Of a stretch of 64,000 nt of DNA, positions 9,461 to 18,661 are shown in pieces. The notes below the pieces were generated by a model. It searched no databases, was not told where the DNA came from, and worked only from the letters and a program-made list of their open reading frames with translations. Origin of the DNA: Mumia sp. Pv4-285 (GTDB lineage: Bacteria; Actinomycetota; Actinomycetes; Propionibacteriales; Nocardioidaceae); assembly GCF_041320275.1 (NCBI RefSeq), contig NZ_CP162023.1:496001-560000 (forward strand). Direction: 5' to 3'. Numbering within the stretch: position 1 is the first letter of the stretch; each line of letters opens with the position of its first letter. The translations under genes and the position numbers were made by a program.

Positions 9461-10600
9461 ATGGCCGAGATCCACGGCACCTACGACGACCGCTTCCAGC
9501 CGCTGGTCGACGAGCTCGCCCGACGCATCGACGCGGGGGACGAGGTCGGGGCATCGCTGGCTGTCGTCCAGGACGGCAGCACCGTCGTCGACGTCTGGGG
9601 CGGGCACGTGGACGTCGCACGGACGACCCCGTGGGCCGAGGACACGATCACGCACGTGTGGTCGTGCACCAAGACGGTGACCGCCCTCGCGGCACTGGTC
9701 CTGCACGACCGCGGGCTGATCGACGTCCACGAGAAGGTCGCAGAGTACTGGCCGGAGTTCGCCGCGAACGGCAAGGCCGACGTCGAGGTGCGCCACCTCC
9801 TCGCCCACACCTCCGGTGTCGCCGGCATGGACCAGCCCTGCACCGTCGAGGACCTGTACGACGCGCAGGCCGCGGTCGCACGGTTCGCCGCGCAGGCGCC
9901 GTGGTGGGAGCCGGGCACGGCGTCGGGCTACCACGCGATCAACTACGGGCACCTCGTCGGCGAGGTCGTGCGCCGCGTCACCGGGTCGACGCTGACCGAG
10001 TTCGTCGCGTCGGAGATCGCCGGGCCGCTCGGCGCCGACTTCACGATCGGGCTGCGGCGCGAGGCGTACGACCGGGTGAGCCCGATCATCGCGCCGACCG
10101 GCGTCGAGATGCCGCCGGGCGTCCAGCCGGGCCCGCTCGCGATGCGGACGCTCGGCGGGCCGGCCCTGCACGCGAGCATGGCGCTGACCGACGAGTGGCG
10201 CGCGGCCGAGATCGGCGGCGCCAACGGGCACGGCAACGCACGGTCGCTCGCGCGGATCCAGTCCGCGATCACGCACGACGGCGTCGTCGACGGGCACAAG
10301 CTGCTCAGCCCCGAGACGATCGACCTGATCTTCGACGAGCAGGTCGCGGGTCCCGACCTCGTGCTGGGGGCGCCGCTGCGGTGGGGCATCGGCTACGCCC
10401 TGGTCGACCCGGCCACCCAGCCGTACCTGCCCGAGGGTCGCATCTGCCACTGGGGTGGCTGGGGCGGCTCGTACGTGGTCAACGACCTCGACCGTCGCAT
10501 GACCGCGACCTACGCGATGAACCGGATGGGCAACGGGCTCCTCGGCTCGCACCGCGGTGCGGGCTACCTGCGCGCGCTCTACGCCGTCGTCGACGCCTGA
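9461..10600 (+). CDS. Beta-lactamase-fold serine hydrolase (esterase type)
   Basis: This 379-residue member of the class C beta-lactamase/EstB group has the catalytic SxxK tetrad at Ser68-Cys-Thr-Lys71, the second-motif tyrosine at about Tyr157 in GYHAINYG, and a C-terminal WGGWGGS motif in place of KTG. There is no signal peptide, so it is probably a cytoplasmic esterase rather than a beta-lactamase. The ATG follows a GAGGAG site. It is convergent with the MarR gene, with the two stops inside a small palindrome. Confidence 0.88.
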   Translation: MAEIHGTYDDRFQPLVDELARRIDAGDEVGASLAVVQDGSTVVDVWGGHVDVARTTPWAEDTITHVWSCTKTVTALAALVLHDRGLIDVHEKVAEYWPEFAANGKADVEVRHLLAHTSGVAGMDQPCTVEDLYDAQAAVARFAAQAPWWEPGTASGYHAINYGHLVGEVVRRVTGSTLTEFVASEIAGPLGADFTIGLRREAYDRVSPIIAPTGVEMPPGVQPGPLAMRTLGGPALHASMALTDEWRAAEIGGANGHGNARSLARIQSAITHDGVVDGHKLLSPETIDLIFDEQVAGPDLVLGAPLRWGIGYALVDPATQPYLPEGRICHWGGWGGSYVVNDLDRRMTATYAMNRMGNGLLGSHRGAGYLRALYAVVDA

Positions 10601-10610
10601 GCCTCAGGCG
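10594..10610. terminator. Short palindrome over two convergent stop codons
   Basis: CGCCTGAG and CTCAGGCG with a single-base centre span the stop codons of the + strand hydrolase and the - strand MarR gene. It is too short for a strong terminator, so termination is only suggested. Confidence 0.3.
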
Positions 10611-11038
10611 CCGAGGAGCGCGCGCAGGAGGCGTACGAGATCGTCGCGCTCGGCCGCGGAGAGCGTCGTGGTCGCGTCCGCCTGCGCGTCGGCGATCACC
10701 GTGTCGAGGGCCTCGAGCCGATCGCGTCCGGCGCGCGTCGCTGCGATGCGGTTGCGCCTCCGGTCGTCGGGGTCGGGCTCGCGCAGCACCAGCCCGTCTG
10801 CCTCCAGCGTGTCGAGGAGCCTGACCATGTCGCCGCGGTCGAGCCCGACGGTGTCACTGAGCGCCGCCTGGCTGAGCGGTCCGCGCTCGTCGAGCGCGGC
10901 GAGGACCGAGTAGTGGCTCCGGTGAGCGCCGACTCCGCGGAGCGCGTCGGTGACGACGCGACCCGTGGCGGCCGCGGCCTGGGCCAGCAACCAGCTCGGC
11001 AGCGCGGTCACCCGCTGCGGGGCACGGTCGATCTCCAT
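10604..11038 (-). CDS. MarR family transcriptional regulator
   Basis: This 144-residue winged-helix regulator has a DNA-binding region with LSQAALSDTVGLDRGDMVRLLDTLEADGLVLREPDPDDRRRNRIAATRAG, the classic MarR recognition helix and wing. A -10-like TAGCCT lies 6 bases before its ATG on the minus strand, suggesting a leaderless transcript. It is divergent from purC, 72 bases away, but nothing in sequence shows it controls purC; autoregulation is the default expectation for the family. Confidence 0.88.
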   Translation of the reverse strand: MEIDRAPQRVTALPSWLLAQAAAATGRVVTDALRGVGAHRSHYSVLAALDERGPLSQAALSDTVGLDRGDMVRLLDTLEADGLVLREPDPDDRRRNRIAATRAGRDRLEALDTVIADAQADATTTLSAAERDDLVRLLRALLGA

Positions 11039-11110
11039 GGGAGGAGGCTACGACCAAGCGTGGGTCCACTCGCTCCTCCACCGGCCGGCGGCGGCGTCTA
11101 GGCTGACCAG

Positions 11111-11980
11111 GTGACCGCCCCGTACGTCGTCCCCGGAGCCACCCACGTCTACTCCGGCAAGGTCCGTGACCTGTACGACCTGCCGAACGGCAACCTCCTC
11201 ATGGTCGCCAGCGACCGGATCTCCGCGTACGACCACGCGCTCGACCCGCCGATCCCCGACAAGGGCGAGATCCTCACCCGCATGTCGCTGTGGTGGTTCG
11301 ACCAGCTGAGCGACGTCGCTCCCCACCACGTCGTCTCGACCGACGTCCCCGACGTCGTCGCAGGGCGTGGCATCGAGGTCGAGCGGCTCGAGATGATCCA
11401 GGTCGAGTGCATCGCGCGCGGCTACCTGACCGGGTCGGGTCTGATCGACTACCGGGACACGGGCGTCGTCTCGGGCATCGCGCTCCCCGACGGCCTGACC
11501 GACGGCTCGCGGCTGCCCGAGCCGATCTTCACTCCGAGCACCAAGGCCGCGTACGGCGGTCACGACGAGCCCATCTCGTACGCCCAGGTGGCTGAGCAGG
11601 TCGGCGACGCGCTGGCCTCGAGGCTGCGCGACCTGACGCTCGCCGTGTACGCACGCGGAGAGGCGATCGCCCGCGAGAAGGGCATCATCGTCGCCGACAC
11701 CAAGATCGAGATCGGCGTGCGCCCGGACGGCACCCTGCTGCTGGCCGACGAGCTGCTGACTCCGGACTCGTCGCGGTTCTGGCCGGCCGACCAGTGGGAG
11801 CCCGGTCACGCGCAGCCGTCGTACGACAAGCAGTTCGTCCGCAACTGGCTGACCTCGCCGGAGTCGGGCTGGGACCGCGCGTCGGACACGCCGCCTCCCC
11901 GCCTGCCCGACGACATCGTCGAGAAGACGCGGGCGCGCTACCTCGAGGCGTACGAGACACTCACCGGCGAGCGCTTCTAG
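11111..11980 (+). CDS. purC: Phosphoribosylaminoimidazole-succinocarboxamide synthase
   Basis: PurC condenses CAIR with aspartate using ATP to make SAICAR, the substrate of PurB. The 289-residue sequence has the full family pattern: [11 protein letters not shown] at the N-terminus, [24 protein letters not shown], and DTKIEIGV with the catalytic acidic residues near the C-terminal third. The start is a GTG 6 bases after a -10-like TAGGCT (11099-11104), so the message is probably leaderless. Confidence 0.96.
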   Translation: MTAPYVVPGATHVYSGKVRDLYDLPNGNLLMVASDRISAYDHALDPPIPDKGEILTRMSLWWFDQLSDVAPHHVVSTDVPDVVAGRGIEVERLEMIQVECIARGYLTGSGLIDYRDTGVVSGIALPDGLTDGSRLPEPIFTPSTKAAYGGHDEPISYAQVAEQVGDALASRLRDLTLAVYARGEAIAREKGIIVADTKIEIGVRPDGTLLLADELLTPDSSRFWPADQWEPGHAQPSYDKQFVRNWLTSPESGWDRASDTPPPRLPDDIVEKTRARYLEAYETLTGERF

Positions 11981-12152
11981 CCGCTGCCGGACTCGCTTGC
12001 ACCCCCTGCGGCCCCGGGCCGACAGGAATTTCACCCCTGTGCGATGCGCGTCACGTGTGCCGTGTCACTCTTGGGGGACCGTACTCGCCGGTAGCCCTGC
12101 TCCCGCGCCGTACGTGATCCCCGTGACCGGAAACCCTGACAGGAGCACTGCG

Positions 12153-13703
12153 GTGAGCAACCTGGCCTCCCTTCTCGAGAACTCTGCGGCGAAGTACCCC
12201 GAGCGGACCGCCATCGTCTTCGGTGACAAGCGGCTGACCTATCCCCAGGTCGACGCTGCTGCGAACCAGGTCGCGAACCTCCTCGCGTCCCGCGGGATCG
12301 GCCACGGCGACAAGGTTGCTCTCGCCTGCCCGAACATCCCGTACTTCTCGGTCGTCTACTACGGCATCCTCAAGGCGGGTGCGACCGTCGTCCCGCTCAA
12401 CATCCTGCTCAAGGGCCGCGAGGTCGCCTACCACCTCGACGACTCCGACGCCCGCGCGCTCTTCGCGTTCCAGGGCACTCCGGACCTGCCGATCGGCCAG
12501 GAGACGTGGGATGGCTTCAACGCCACCGACGGCTGCGAGCACTACTTCCTCATCACCGCCGACCCGACCGCGCCGTCGCCTATCGAGGGTGCCGAGACCT
12601 TCGCGGCCGCAGTGAGCAACCAGCCGCCGACGCACGAGACGGTCCAGACCGACGACTCCGACACGGCCGTGATCCTCTACACCAGCGGGACGACGGGTCA
12701 GCCGAAGGGCGCCGAGCTGACGCACTCGAACATGCTCAGCAACGCGCTCGTCGGCGACCGTCTCTTCGGTGCGGACGCCGAGCACCCCGACACGTACCTG
12801 TGCGTGCTGCCGCTGTTCCACTCCTTCGGGCAGACGGTGATCCAGAACGGCGCGTTCGCCTTCGCCGGCACCGTCGTCATGCTGCCGCGGTTCGAGGCCG
12901 ACGCGGCGCTCCAGCTCCTCGTGAACGAGAAGGTCACCTACTTCGCCGGCGTGCCGACGATGTACTGGGGCCTGCTCGGCGCCCTCGAGAGCAGCGGCGT
13001 CGACGCGCACCAGATCGCGGACAACCTGCGCGTCGCCGCAGCGGGCGGGTCGTCGCTGCCGGTCGAGATCATCCGCGAGTTCAAGGCCCGCTTCGGCGTC
13101 GACATCCGCGAGGGCTACGGCCTCTCGGAGACGTCGCCGGTGGCGAGCTTCGCGCCGCGCGGCGCTGAGCCTCGTCCGGGCTCGATCGGTACGCCGATCC
13201 CGGACGTCGAGATGAAGCTCATCGACCCGGAGTGGAACGAGGTCACCGAGCTGGGCGAGATCGGTGAGATCGCGATCAAGGGCCCGAACATCATGAAGGG
13301 CTACTACAACCGCCCGGAGGCGACCGCCGAGGTCATCAAGGACGGCTGGTTCCGTTCGGGCGACCTCGGGCGCAAGGACGAGGACGGCTACTACTACATC
13401 GTCGACCGCGCCAAGGACATGATCATCCGCGGCGGCTTCAACGTGTACCCGCGCGAGCTCGAAGAGGTCCTGATGACGCACCCGGCGGTCTCGCTGGTCG
13501 CAGTCATCGGTGTGCCCCACGACAGCCACGGCGAGGAGGTCAAGGCCGTCGTCATCAAGAACGCCGGTGACGAGACCACCGAGGAAGAGCTGGTCGCGTG
13601 GGCCAAGGAGCAGATGGCGGCGTACAAGTACCCGCGCGTCGTCGAGTTCCGTGACGCGCTCCCCATGACGAGCACCGGCAAGATCCTCAAGCGCGAGCTG
13701 TAG
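12153..13703 (+). CDS. Long-chain fatty-acid-CoA ligase
   Basis: This 516-residue member of the adenylate-forming superfamily activates a carboxylic acid to its CoA thioester through an acyl-AMP. Motifs are YTSGTTGQPKGAELTH (P-loop), GYGLSETSPV, WFRSGDLGRKDEDGYYYIVDRAKDMII (hinge) and the C-terminal catalytic lysine in PMTSTGKILKREL. The start is the GTG at 12153, with AGGAG 8 bases upstream. It sits between purC and purS without an obvious metabolic link. A fatty-acid substrate is the best guess; medium-chain or aromatic acids are possible. Confidence 0.88.
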   Translation: MSNLASLLENSAAKYPERTAIVFGDKRLTYPQVDAAANQVANLLASRGIGHGDKVALACPNIPYFSVVYYGILKAGATVVPLNILLKGREVAYHLDDSDARALFAFQGTPDLPIGQETWDGFNATDGCEHYFLITADPTAPSPIEGAETFAAAVSNQPPTHETVQTDDSDTAVILYTSGTTGQPKGAELTHSNMLSNALVGDRLFGADAEHPDTYLCVLPLFHSFGQTVIQNGAFAFAGTVVMLPRFEADAALQLLVNEKVTYFAGVPTMYWGLLGALESSGVDAHQIADNLRVAAAGGSSLPVEIIREFKARFGVDIREGYGLSETSPVASFAPRGAEPRPGSIGTPIPDVEMKLIDPEWNEVTELGEIGEIAIKGPNIMKGYYNRPEATAEVIKDGWFRSGDLGRKDEDGYYYIVDRAKDMIIRGGFNVYPRELEEVLMTHPAVSLVAVIGVPHDSHGEEVKAVVIKNAGDETTEEELVAWAKEQMAAYKYPRVVEFRDALPMTSTGKILKREL

Positions 13704-13713
13704 GACGTACGGT

Positions 13714-13753
13714 CGGGATTCCGGCGGCAGGTAGACTTTCCGCCGGAATCCCG
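13714..13753. promoter_or_regulatory. Stem-loop with a -10-like element in its loop, upstream of purS
   Basis: A perfect 14-bp inverted repeat (13714-13727 with 13740-13753) lies between the ligase stop and the purS start. Its 12-base loop contains TAGACT (13732-13737), which looks like a -10 box. It could be the ligase terminator, an operator over the purS promoter, or both. No U tract follows. Confidence 0.5.
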
Positions 13754-13777
13754 TCCCGCCTCCCAAGGAGTGCCATC

Positions 13778-14050
13778 GTGGCTCGTGTCGTCGTCGACGT
13801 CATGCCCAAGCCGGAGATCCTCGACCCCCAGGGCAAGGCCGTGCACGGCGCTCTCGACCGCCTCGGCTTCGGCGGGGTGGCCGACGTCCGCCAGGGCAAG
13901 CGGTTCGAGCTCCAGGTCGAGGGCGAGATCACCGAGGAGCGGCTCGCCGAGATCCGCAACATCGCCGAGACCCTCCTCTCCAACCCCGTGATCGAGGACT
14001 ACGCGGTCCGCATCGAGGAGTCGGTCGGCGTCGAGGGCGGCGCAGCGTGA
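13778..14050 (+). CDS. purS: Phosphoribosylformylglycinamidine synthase subunit PurS
   Basis: This 90-residue small subunit of the three-part FGAM synthase bridges PurL and PurQ and helps pass ammonia between them. The sequence has the family's [26 protein letters not shown] start and the [12 protein letters not shown] strand. The GTG start has AAGGAG 8 bases upstream. Its stop overlaps the purQ start (GTGA), so the two subunits are translationally coupled, as is usual in Gram-positive bacteria. Confidence 0.95.
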   Translation: MARVVVDVMPKPEILDPQGKAVHGALDRLGFGGVADVRQGKRFELQVEGEITEERLAEIRNIAETLLSNPVIEDYAVRIEESVGVEGGAA

Positions 14051-14715
14051 AGGTCGGCGTCGTCACCTTCCCGGGCTCGCTCGACGATGTCGACGCCCAG
14101 CGCGCGGTGCGCCTCGCCGGCGCCGAGCCGGTGGCGCTCTGGCACGGTGACCACGACCTCCGCTCCGTCGACGCCGTCGTCCTGCCGGGCGGCTTCTCGT
14201 ACGGCGACTACCTCCGCTGCGGCGCGATCGCGCGCTTCGCTCCGGTGATGACCGAGGTCGTCGCCGCAGCGCACGGCGGCATGCCCGTCCTCGGCATCTG
14301 CAACGGGTTCCAGATCCTCTGCGAGTCCCACCTGCTGCCCGGTGCGCTGATCCGCAACGACCACCGCAAGTTCGTGTGCCGCGACCAGCGGCTGCGCATC
14401 GACAACGCGGCGACCGCCTGGACGAGCGACTACCAGGCCGGCGACGAGATCGTCGTCCCGCTCAAGAACGGCGAGGGCGGCTTCGTCGCCGACGAGTTCA
14501 CCCTCGACCTCCTGGAGGGCGAGGGCCGCGTGGTCGCCCGCTACCTCGACGACAACCCCAACGGCTCGCTGCGCGACATCGCGGGCATCACCAACGAGCG
14601 CGGCAACGTGGTCGGCCTCATGCCGCACCCCGAGCACGCGGTCGAGGACCTCTGCGGTCCCGGCACCGATGGTCTCGGCTTCTTCACGTCGGTGCTCAGC
14701 GCCCTCGTGAAGTAG
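14047..14715 (+). CDS. purQ: Phosphoribosylformylglycinamidine synthase subunit PurQ (glutaminase)
   Basis: This 222-residue class I glutamine amidotransferase supplies ammonia to PurL for the FGAR to FGAM step. The nucleophile Cys85 lies in [11 protein letters not shown], and the His-x-Glu of the triad is in [11 protein letters not shown] near the C-terminus. It is coupled to purS by a 4-base overlap. purL is not adjacent but lies about 6 kb downstream. Confidence 0.96.
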   Translation: MKVGVVTFPGSLDDVDAQRAVRLAGAEPVALWHGDHDLRSVDAVVLPGGFSYGDYLRCGAIARFAPVMTEVVAAAHGGMPVLGICNGFQILCESHLLPGALIRNDHRKFVCRDQRLRIDNAATAWTSDYQAGDEIVVPLKNGEGGFVADEFTLDLLEGEGRVVARYLDDNPNGSLRDIAGITNERGNVVGLMPHPEHAVEDLCGPGTDGLGFFTSVLSALVK

Positions 14716-14749
14716 TCGCGGCTCACCAGCCTCGTACGAAGGAGCCCCC

Positions 14750-15046
14750 ATGACCGAGTCCGTGGTCGACGTCCACGAGAACACCGACGAGCAGCGGTAC
14801 GACCTGATGGTCGACGGCGACCTCGGCGGCACCATCGTCTACCGCGACCCGCGGCCTGGCGTGCGCCAGCTCGTGCACACCGAGGTACGCCCCGAGCTCG
14901 GCGGTCGGGGGCTCTCCGGGGTGGTCGCCAAGGCGGCCCTCGACGACATCCGTACGAAGGGCTGGAAGGTCGTCCCGACCTGCCCGTACGTCGCCTCGTA
15001 CATCGACAAGCACCCCGAGTACGCGGAGCTCGTCGTCGACCGCTGA
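14750..15046 (+). CDS. Small GNAT-like N-acetyltransferase (YidJ/COG2388 type)
   Basis: This 98-residue protein of the minimal acetyltransferase group has the pattern VHTEVRPELGGRGLSGVVAKAALDDIRTKGWKVVPTCPYVASYIDKHPEY, where GGRGLSG is the acetyl-CoA loop and CPYVASYI the family signature. A GAAGGAG site lies 8 bases before the ATG. Its acceptor is unknown. It may be co-transcribed with purSQ, since only 34 bases separate them. Confidence 0.85.
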   Translation: MTESVVDVHENTDEQRYDLMVDGDLGGTIVYRDPRPGVRQLVHTEVRPELGGRGLSGVVAKAALDDIRTKGWKVVPTCPYVASYIDKHPEYAELVVDR

Positions 15047-15094
15047 GCGCCGCTGCGTGCTCGAGTAGCGCACCTCGCCCGTTGGGGTGAGGAT

Positions 15095-15122
15095 CGAGAG
15101 ACCCCCGGCTCGATGTCTCTCG
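15095..15122 (+). terminator. Possible stem-loop after the small acetyltransferase
   Basis: CGAGAGAC (15095-15102) pairs with GTCTCTCG (15115-15122) around a 12-base loop. It lies after the acetyltransferase stop and just before the next ATG, so it may be a weak terminator or a leader hairpin. Confidence 0.35.
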
Positions 15123-15140
15123 GCAGCAGGGGTTCGCTCG

Positions 15141-15554
15141 ATGGTCGCAAAGCTCGTGACGTGGTCGATCACCGCATCGGCCGTGGCTGCACTCAGTCTC
15201 GTCGGGGGCGCGGGGAAGGGGCCGGCGGATGACCCAGCGGAGACCCTTGAACGCATGCTGGTGGCGATCGGGAGCGCCGACTACACGGCGGCCTGCGAGA
15301 TGACCGCCGTCGACGGCGTCCCCGTGGAGTCCGACGCCGGTGAAGAGTGCGCCGAGAGGTTGCGGGTCTTCGCGGAGGGCATGAGCCCTTCCGCGCTCGG
15401 ACAGCTGCGCGGTGTCGAGGTCGCCTCGGTCCGCGCCTCCGGAGAGACGGTCGAGATCCCCGGGACACGTGTCGCGGGGGCTCCGCAGTCGTACCAGCAG
15501 TCGGTCTTCGAGCTCGTGCGGCTGGACGGCCTGTGGTACGTGGTGGGGACATGA
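15141..15554 (+). CDS. Predicted exported protein of unknown function, paralogue A
   Basis: I do not recognise this 137-residue protein. The ATG at 15141 gives an N-terminal hydrophobic segment (LVTWSITASAVAALSLVGGAG) that looks like a signal peptide or anchor. The rest contains DPAETLERMLVAIGSADYTAACEMT and a C-terminal FELVRLDGLWYVVGT, a layout reminiscent of NTF2-like/DUF4878 lipoproteins. The same landmarks recur in the next gene, so the two are tandem duplicates; they overlap by 4 bases (ATGA). An upstream in-frame GTG at 15087 would place the hydrophobic segment internally and is less likely. Confidence 0.6.
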   Translation: MVAKLVTWSITASAVAALSLVGGAGKGPADDPAETLERMLVAIGSADYTAACEMTAVDGVPVESDAGEECAERLRVFAEGMSPSALGQLRGVEVASVRASGETVEIPGTRVAGAPQSYQQSVFELVRLDGLWYVVGT

Positions 15555-16042
15555 GCGCCCACGCAGGGCCCGGGCGCCAACGCCGAGGCACTCTGCCCGT
15601 CGTGGTCGCGCTGGTCGTCGTCGGTCTCGCCGCGGCACTCCTGTCGCTGACCACCAGCACGGGATCGTCCGGTCTCCCGGTGAGCCCGGTGTCCGCGGCC
15701 GCCCAGAGCTGGAGGACGTCGCCGTCGGAGACACTCGAGCGGATGCTGAAGGCGTTGGGTACGGGTGACGTGGCCGCGGCCTGCAGCGTCGCGGCGCCCG
15801 ACGGGTTCCCGATCAGGACGGACGGGGCGCAGCGGCGGTGCCGGCGCGAGCTCCGAGCCGACCTCGACGACCTGGAGCCGCGTGTTCTCGAGGCCTACCG
15901 CGACGTGGAGGTCCGGGGTGCCGAGATCGAGGGCAACAGCGCCACCGTGCGACCTCATCAGATCGCCGACGCGCCGATCACGATGGTCAACGCCGTCTTC
16001 GTGCTGGTGGAGGCGGGGGGATCCTGGTACGTGGTCGTCTGA
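15551..16042 (+). CDS. Predicted membrane-anchored or exported protein, paralogue B
   Basis: This 163-residue protein of unknown function has an N-terminal membrane segment (VVVALVVVGLAAALLSL), a linker, then a domain matching the preceding gene: SPSETLERMLKALGTGDVAAACSVAAPDGFPI, an RCRRELRADL stretch, and VFVLVEAGGSWYVVV at the end. Paired cysteines sit at equivalent places in both proteins and could form a disulfide. The start overlaps the upstream stop, so the duplicates are expressed together. An NTF2-like fold is a guess from the pattern. Confidence 0.65.
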   Translation: MSAHAGPGRQRRGTLPVVVALVVVGLAAALLSLTTSTGSSGLPVSPVSAAAQSWRTSPSETLERMLKALGTGDVAAACSVAAPDGFPIRTDGAQRRCRRELRADLDDLEPRVLEAYRDVEVRGAEIEGNSATVRPHQIADAPITMVNAVFVLVEAGGSWYVVV

Positions 16043-16093
16043 CCGGTGCAGCGGCGCGCTGACGCGGGTTCCCGGCCCGGCGCCCGATGGTCC

Positions 16094-17326
<1,233 letters not shown>

Positions 17327-17371
17327 TCGCGATCCGTCCCCGCGTCACCGGGCGGGCCTAGGGTGGGCGCC

Positions 17372-17788
17372 ATGGACCAACGCATCAGCTTCGTGACGCT
17401 CGCCGTCGACGACGTCGCCCGCAGCCGGGCGTTCTTCGTGGACGGTCTCGGCTGGGAGGAGAGCCTGTACGCCCCGGGGGAGGTGCTCATGATCGCCGTC
17501 GGTGAGCGCCTGGTGCTGTCCCTGTGGGACCGCGCCGCGTTCGAGGCCGAGGTCGGGCCTGTCCGCTCGGGGGCCGGCTTCGCGCCGTTGACCCTCGCTC
17601 ACAACGTGGCGAGCCCCGAGGAGGTCGACGCGGTGCTCTCCGAGGCGGCCGAGGCGGGTGCCACCGTGCGGACGCCGGGCTCGCAGCGCGAGTGGGGCGG
17701 CTACAGCGGCTACTTCGTCGATCCCGACGGCTTCGCCTGGGAGGTCGCCTTCAACCCGGGTCCGATCGGTGCCTCCGTCCTGCCTTGA
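17372..17788 (+). CDS. VOC superfamily (glyoxalase-like) protein
   Basis: This 138-residue protein has paired beta-alpha-beta-beta-beta modules of the vicinal-oxygen-chelate fold: ISFVTLAVDDVARSRAFFVDGLGW at the start and GYFVDPDGFAWEVAFNP at the end. The function is unknown, as for most single-gene members. TAGGGT (17359-17364) ends 7 bases before the ATG, indicating a leaderless transcript; an in-frame GTG at 17363 falls inside that box and is therefore unlikely. Confidence 0.8.
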   Translation: MDQRISFVTLAVDDVARSRAFFVDGLGWEESLYAPGEVLMIAVGERLVLSLWDRAAFEAEVGPVRSGAGFAPLTLAHNVASPEEVDAVLSEAAEAGATVRTPGSQREWGGYSGYFVDPDGFAWEVAFNPGPIGASVLP

Positions 17789-17796
17789 CGGCTCAG

Positions 17797-17815
17797 TTAG
17801 GGTTGCCTGATATGA
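17797..17815 (+). promoter_or_regulatory. Candidate IdeR/DtxR-type iron box at the siderophore-protein start
   Basis: TTAGGGTTGCCTGATATGA matches 12 of 19 positions of the canonical DtxR/IdeR box. It overlaps a -10-like TAGGGT (17798-17803) and the ATG at 17812. Repression by an iron-loaded regulator would fit the gene it controls. Confidence 0.45.
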
Positions 17816-18657
17816 GCACTACGACGCAGCCCCCGACGTCCACGGCGAAGGCGCGTCGCACGCCGATCAAGTTCGAGGTCGTGGCCAGCGAGCGGCTCAC
17901 GCGCCACATGCAACGCGTCGTGCTCTCCAGCCACCAGTTCGACGAGTTCGCCCGGAAGTTCGGCGGGTTCACCGACTCCTACGTGAAGCTGGTGTTCCTC
18001 GCCGACGGATTCGACTACCCCGACCCGCTCGACCTCGACTTCGTGCGTGAGTCCTACCCCCGCGAGGCACAGCCCGTGGTCCGCACCTACACGCTGCGGG
18101 CGATCGACCACGTGCACAGCCGCATCACCATCGACTTCGTCGTCCACGGAGACACCGGGGTCGCCGGCCCGTGGGCCAAGCGCGCGAAGGTCGGCGACGT
18201 GATCCACGTGAACGGCCCGGGCGGCGCCTACGCCCCCGACCCGGCCGCACCGTGGCATCTGCTGGCGGGCGACGAGGCCGCGCTGCCCGCCGTGCTGGCC
18301 GCCCTCGAGAGCATGCCTGCCGGCGCGCGCGTGCACGCGTTCGTCGAGGTCGACGGTCCTGAGGACGAGCAGCCGGTGGTGTCGGAGGCCGACGTCACGA
18401 TGACCTGGCTCCACCGCGACGGTGCGCACGCCGGTTCGACGACGCTGATCGCCGACGCGATCCGCTCGCTCGACTGGCTGCCCGGCGAGCCGCACGTTTT
18501 CGTCCACGGCGAGTCGGGGCTGCTCAAGCAGCTCCGCTCCTATCTCCTCAAGGAGCGCGGCGTCTCGCGGGACCGGCTCTCGCTCTCCGGATACTGGCGC
18601 CGCGGTGAGACCGAGGAGGGCTTCCGCGCCTGGAAGACCGAGCAGCCGCCGGCGTAG
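17812..18657 (+). CDS. Siderophore-interacting protein (ferric-siderophore reductase family)
   Basis: This 281-residue flavoprotein of the SIP/ViuB family reduces ferric siderophores in the cytoplasm to release iron. The FAD-binding motif RTYTLR is at residues 91-96, FVVHGDTGVAGPWAKRAKVGD is the second FAD-binding block, GPGGAYAPDPAAPWHLLAGDEAALPA is the NAD(P)H-side motif, and the C-terminus has GYWRRGETEEGF. The ATG at 17812 overlaps a candidate iron box and follows a -10-like element by 8 bases, so expression is probably iron-regulated. Confidence 0.9.
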   Translation: MSTTTQPPTSTAKARRTPIKFEVVASERLTRHMQRVVLSSHQFDEFARKFGGFTDSYVKLVFLADGFDYPDPLDLDFVRESYPREAQPVVRTYTLRAIDHVHSRITIDFVVHGDTGVAGPWAKRAKVGDVIHVNGPGGAYAPDPAAPWHLLAGDEAALPAVLAALESMPAGARVHAFVEVDGPEDEQPVVSEADVTMTWLHRDGAHAGSTTLIADAIRSLDWLPGEPHVFVHGESGLLKQLRSYLLKERGVSRDRLSLSGYWRRGETEEGFRAWKTEQPPA

Positions 18658-18661
18658 CCGC

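Noticed and set aside
12040-12055. CRP-like TGCGA-TGCGCG-TCACG upstream of the first acyl-CoA ligase
   Set aside because: Only 8 of 10 arm positions match and the spacing to any promoter is unclear; too weak to list as a site.
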